In this document: piece after piece, positions 6,379 through 8,884 of the stretch | How positions within the stretch are numbered: the first letter of the stretch is position 1 | How the letters are laid out: the number at the start of each line of letters is the position of its first letter | Source: an uncultured Butyricicoccus sp. | GTDB taxonomy: Bacteria > Bacillota > Clostridia > Oscillospirales > Butyricicoccaceae | Assembly: GCA_900544475.1 (NCBI GenBank) | Contig: UQVU01000070.1 | Span: 1-8,884 of the forward strand | DNA length: 8,884 bases | Direction of reading: 5' to 3' | The notes under the pieces: model-generated | What the model was told of the DNA's origin: nothing | Database searches by the model: none | The model's input: only the letters and a program-made list of their open reading frames with translations | Made by a program: the position numbers and the translations under genes

Positions 6379-6398
6379 AAGCGAGCACGAGCTCGAAA
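6379..6398. promoter_or_regulatory. Operator-like element 3 (GCGAGC-ACGA-GCTCGA)
   Basis: Third repeat, again exactly 21 bases after the second (6382). It is enclosed by a further inverted repeat, GCTTGAA (6373-6379) and TTCAAGC (6400-6406). In RNA the region can therefore form a two-tier hairpin in the leader of the regulator mRNA. Confidence 0.6.
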
Positions 6399-6468
6399 CT
6401 TCAAGCAGAATGATTTGTAAAACCAGACCGGATATGCTATGATTCACCAGAGAGGATGTGGAAACCCG

Positions 6469-7500
6469 GTGAAAGTAACGATAAAGGAAATCGCGGAACG
6501 CGCTGGTGTTCACCGCGCCACGGTAGACAAGGTACTGCATAACCGGGTCGGTGTCAGCGATGAAGTAAGAATGAAGGTGCAGCGCATCATCAACGAGATG
6601 GGCTACACGCCTAACCCGGCCGGCCGCGTGCTTCAGCGGCAGGGTCAGGTCTACCGCATCGAGGCCATTCTGGTCGAGGTTGACGCTATGCCGTTCCTCA
6701 AGGAGGGCATCGAGCAAGGCGTGAAAAATCAGGTCGGCTTCGACATTGAAGTGACCTATTCCATCAGCAAATTTCAGGATGCCGAACGGCAGAGAGAATA
6801 TATCGACAACGCCATCGCCGCAAAGGCGGACGGCATTATCCTCAGTCCGATCAACGCGGACTGCGTGAGAAAGGCGGTCAACCGGGCGGTGGACGCCGGC
6901 ATCACAGTCATCACTACGAACGCCGACATCGAGGGCACCAAACGTCACTGGTGCGTGGGCGCGGACAACGCGCAGGGCGCACATATCGCGGGACGCATGA
7001 TGGGCCTATTCCTCGGCGGAAAGGGCAGAATTGCGGTGGTTTCCAGCGCAATCGCCTCGGAGAACAATAACTTCTACGTGCAGCTCCGCGAAAACGAGTT
7101 CAAGCGGTTCGTTCGCGAAACCTACCCCGATATTCAAATCGTAACGACGATAGACAGCTTCGAGGACCCGCAGCTCACCTACGAAAAGACAGCACAGCTG
7201 CTTCGCGATTATCAGGACCTTCAGGGACTTTACATCACCTGCGGCGGCGTATCTCAGGTGGGACGTGCACTTGAGGAGAGCGGCAGGGCAAAGGACATCC
7301 GCGTGATTTCCTACGAGGATTACCCCGAGGTCGTCGAGCTCATCCGGAAGGATGTCATCGACTGCACGCTCGCCGGAGAGATACAGAAGCAGGGAGAAAT
7401 CCCGGTGCAGCTCATCATGGATCATCTGGTTTTCGGCAAGCAGCCGGAAAATGACCAGGTATTCACCGAAATCAAGGTTATCGTCAAGGAAAGCCTGTAA
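6469..7500 (+). CDS. LacI-family transcriptional regulator upstream of the ABC transporter
   Basis: Encodes 343 aa from GTG at 6469, which gives the usual MKVTIKEIA start; AGAGGA lies 12 nt upstream, slightly far. An ATG at 6439 would add ten residues (MIHQRGCGNP), has a weaker ribosome binding site and remains possible. Residues 1-50 are a LacI-type helix-turn-helix (IKEIAERAGVHRATVDKVL) with hinge helix NPAGRVLQRQ, keeping the Leu that LacI proteins insert in the operator minor groove. The rest is an RbsB-like sensor domain (DGIILSPIN, VITTNADI, WCVGADNAQGAHIAG, YITCGG, ISYEDYPE). Operator-like repeats both in its own leader and before the ABC gene suggest it represses itself and the transporter until a sugar or cyclitol effector binds. 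It belongs to the same subfamily as the regulator at 5079 but has different recognition-helix residues (HRATVDK against SRGTVDR), consistent with different operators. Confidence 0.88.
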   Translation: MKVTIKEIAERAGVHRATVDKVLHNRVGVSDEVRMKVQRIINEMGYTPNPAGRVLQRQGQVYRIEAILVEVDAMPFLKEGIEQGVKNQVGFDIEVTYSISKFQDAERQREYIDNAIAAKADGIILSPINADCVRKAVNRAVDAGITVITTNADIEGTKRHWCVGADNAQGAHIAGRMMGLFLGGKGRIAVVSSAIASENNNFYVQLRENEFKRFVRETYPDIQIVTTIDSFEDPQLTYEKTAQLLRDYQDLQGLYITCGGVSQVGRALEESGRAKDIRVISYEDYPEVVELIRKDVIDCTLAGEIQKQGEIPVQLIMDHLVFGKQPENDQVFTEIKVIVKESL

Positions 7501-7508
7501 AACAGTTC

Positions 7509-7544
7509 AAAAAAGTATTTGCTTTCATCGGCAGATATTTTTTT
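7509..7544 (+). terminator. Possible weak terminator after the second regulator
   Basis: AAAAAAGTATTTGC (7509-7522) can pair with GCAGATATTTTTTT (7531-7544), including G-U pairs, around an 8-nt loop, with a T run on the 3' side. It has few G-C pairs, so termination would be partial and read-through into the ABC gene is plausible. Confidence 0.4.
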
Positions 7545-7550
7545 ACAGAC

Positions 7551-7570
7551 TTACGAGCTCGTGCTCGTAA
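7551..7570. promoter_or_regulatory. Operator-like element 4, perfect palindrome TTACGAGC-TCGT-GCTCGTAA
   Basis: An 8-4-8 perfect inverted repeat, reverse-oriented in its centre relative to the copies at 6337-6398 (TCGT against ACGA). It is the best-formed copy of the family and probably the tightest site. A weak promoter-like pair (TTACGA at 7551, 17 bases, TATTTT at 7574) would be covered by it; that promoter is tentative. Confidence 0.7.
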
Positions 7571-7590
7571 ACATATTTTTTTTTAGAGGA

Positions 7591-7610
7591 TAACGAGCTC
7601 GTGCTCGTAA
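7591..7610. promoter_or_regulatory. Operator-like element 5 (TAACGAGC-TCGT-GCTCGTAA)
   Basis: Second copy before the ABC gene, exactly 40 bases after element 4 and differing from it at one base, the second position of the left arm. It lies 46 bases upstream of the ABC start codon. The two sites are close to four helical turns apart, so bound dimers would sit on nearly the same face. Confidence 0.7.
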
Positions 7611-7655
7611 TTCTTGGAAGAGCAGGAAAACAGGAGAAAAGAAGGAGGAAGCAGC

Positions 7656-8884
7656 ATGGCAAATCCAGAGTATGTACTGGAAATGCGGAATATTGTGAAG
7701 GTATTCCCCGGCGTGCGTGCGCTCGACGGCGTTAAGCTCCAGATTCGACCCGGCAAGGTGCATGTAATCTGCGGCGAGAACGGCGCAGGCAAATCCACGC
7801 TGATGAAAATCATCAACGGCACCTATGTCGCGGATGAGGGCGAGATGATCTATAAGGGAGAAAAGATCGGCCCCCACACCGTACAGGATACCTTGAAAAT
7901 GGGCATCGCAATGATCTATCAGGAGCTCAATCCGGTGCTCGAAATGACGGTTGCGGAAAACATCTGGCTGGGACGCGAACCGAGGAAGGGCAAGTTCGTA
8001 GACTTCGGCAAGATGCAGAAGGATACGCAGGAGCTGCTCGACAGGCTCGATATGCCGTACAAGGCAACGCAGAAGATGTACGAGCTGTCCATCGCGGGCC
8101 ATCAGCTTGTGGAAATCGCAAAGGCAATCTCGTGCAACGCCTCGGTCATCATCATGGACGAACCGTCCTCGGCCATCGGCGATGAGGAGATAAACGTTCT
8201 GTTCAAGCAGATTTTCTCGCTCCGTGAGCAGGGCGTCGCCATTCTTTACATCACCCACAAGATGGACGAGATCTTCCGCATCGCGGACGACATCACCATC
8301 ATCCGTGACGGTCAGTGGATCGAAACCGGCCCGGCGAGCGACTACGACCCGGACAAGCTCGTGGCCCGCATGGTCGGCCGCGAAATCACGAACGTTTTCC
8401 CCAAGGACACCACGGTGCCGATCGGCGACGTTATCTTTGAGGTAAAGGAGCTGACACAGGAAAAGGCCGACGGCGGCCGCTTCCGAAACATCAACTTCCA
8501 GCTCCGCGCAGGCGAGATCCTCGGCTTTGCCGGTCTGGTAGGCGCAGGCCGAAGTGAGGTCATGCGTGCCATCTTTGGTCTGGATCCCATCTCCTCCGGT
8601 TCGGTTTATCTGAACGGCAGGGAAGTGCACATCAAGAACACCCGTGATGCCATCAACTACGGCATCGCAATGGTAAACGAGGACCGCCGTACCTACGGTC
8701 TGGTGCTCGGCCGCAGCATCCACCACAACGTATCGCTGGTAAACCTGAAGAAATATACCAAGGGCCTGATTGATGACAGGAAGATCAGCAAGGACGTTGA
8801 AAAGATGCGTGAGCTGCTTCAGATCAAGATCGCAAACGAAGATGTGGAAGCAGGCACGCTCTCCGGCGGCAACCAGCAGAAGGT
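7656..8884 (+). CDS. Sugar ABC transporter ATP-binding protein, two-domain RbsA/MglA type (3' end cut)
   Basis: Open from ATG 7656 (AAGGAGG 7 nt upstream) to the window edge: 409 complete codons of a family usually near 500 aa. Domain 1 has Walker A GENGAGKST (40-48), Q-loop YQE (Q89), a signature-region variant LSIAGHQ (144-150), Walker B IIMDEP (D168, E169) and H-loop H201. Domain 2 has the degenerate Walker A GLVGAGRSE (293-301, Arg in place of Lys) and signature LSGGNQQK (402-409), both usual for this family. The protein powers import of a monosaccharide or cyclitol from the inner face of the membrane, with a permease expected downstream and an RbsB-type binding protein. The lipoprotein at 2724-3737 is a candidate partner, unless another binding protein lies beyond the window. 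Two operator-like palindromes precede it, linking its control to the regulator at 6469. Inositol as substrate is inferred from iolI. Confidence 0.93.
   Translation, partial: MANPEYVLEMRNIVKVFPGVRALDGVKLQIRPGKVHVICGENGAGKSTLMKIINGTYVADEGEMIYKGEKIGPHTVQDTLKMGIAMIYQELNPVLEMTVAENIWLGREPRKGKFVDFGKMQKDTQELLDRLDMPYKATQKMYELSIAGHQLVEIAKAISCNASVIIMDEPSSAIGDEEINVLFKQIFSLREQGVAILYITHKMDEIFRIADDITIIRDGQWIETGPASDYDPDKLVARMVGREITNVFPKDTTVPIGDVIFEVKELTQEKADGGRFRNINFQLRAGEILGFAGLVGAGRSEVMRAIFGLDPISSGSVYLNGREVHIKNTRDAINYGIAMVNEDRRTYGLVLGRSIHHNVSLVNLKKYTKGLIDDRKISKDVEKMRELLQIKIANEDVEAGTLSGGNQQK

Noticed and set aside
6337..6398. Short regularly spaced repeats as a CRISPR array
   Set aside because: Repeats are about 12-16 bp with spacing of only 21 bp, no room for spacers, and they sit directly downstream of a promoter; they fit operators.
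7551..8726. Minus-strand open frame (391 codons) opposite the ABC ATPase
   Set aside because: The plus strand encodes Walker A, Walker B, H-loop and signature motifs in the expected order; the antisense frame also runs through the operator region.

Overview
The window reads as chromosomal DNA from an anaerobic Gram-positive bacterium, probably a gut Clostridia member. Evidence for this is the moderately GC-rich genes, strong AAGGAG-type ribosome binding sites, intrinsic terminators, and a lipobox followed by a Gly/Ser-rich linker on a solute-binding lipoprotein. The assignment is an inference from style, not from a marker gene. It falls into two parts.

Left part (1-2490, + strand) is an accessory-looking cassette. 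It has the last 28 codons of one gene, a complete paralogue of it (110-979) ending in an almost identical 87-bp segment, and a 494-aa membrane protein (1006-2490). None has a function I can name. The paralogues are acidic, with an FGSGKxGFLFTExGFY-type motif and a heptad coiled coil. The membrane protein carries a candidate PD-(D/E)xK/QxK nuclease-like motif ahead of hydrophobic and glycine-zipper segments. The cassette meets the next unit convergently at a shared terminator hairpin near 2597-2626.

Right part (2724-8884) is a sugar/polyol uptake and catabolism locus, most likely for inositols. On the minus strand are iolI (4756->3881, inosose isomerase), a short leader-like ORF (3802->3734) and an RbsB-type substrate-binding lipoprotein (3737->2724). 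Divergent from these, on the plus strand, are a LacI-family regulator (5079-6101) with a strong terminator, a second LacI-family regulator (6469-7500), and a sugar ABC-transporter ATPase (7656 to the window edge, incomplete). The permease would be expected just beyond the window. The picture is that the lipoprotein captures the polyol, the ABC transporter imports it, IolI interconverts the keto-inositol intermediates, and two LacI-type sensors control the units.

The clearest regulatory signal is a family of five near-palindromic operator elements (core ACGAGC-N4-GCTCGT). Three lie at exact 21-bp spacing just downstream of a near-consensus promoter for the second regulator. Two lie 40 bp apart upstream of the ABC gene. 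A different set (a 13-bp direct repeat pair and a 15-bp palindrome) occupies the divergent iolI/regulator region, suggesting two separate operator codes for the two regulators.
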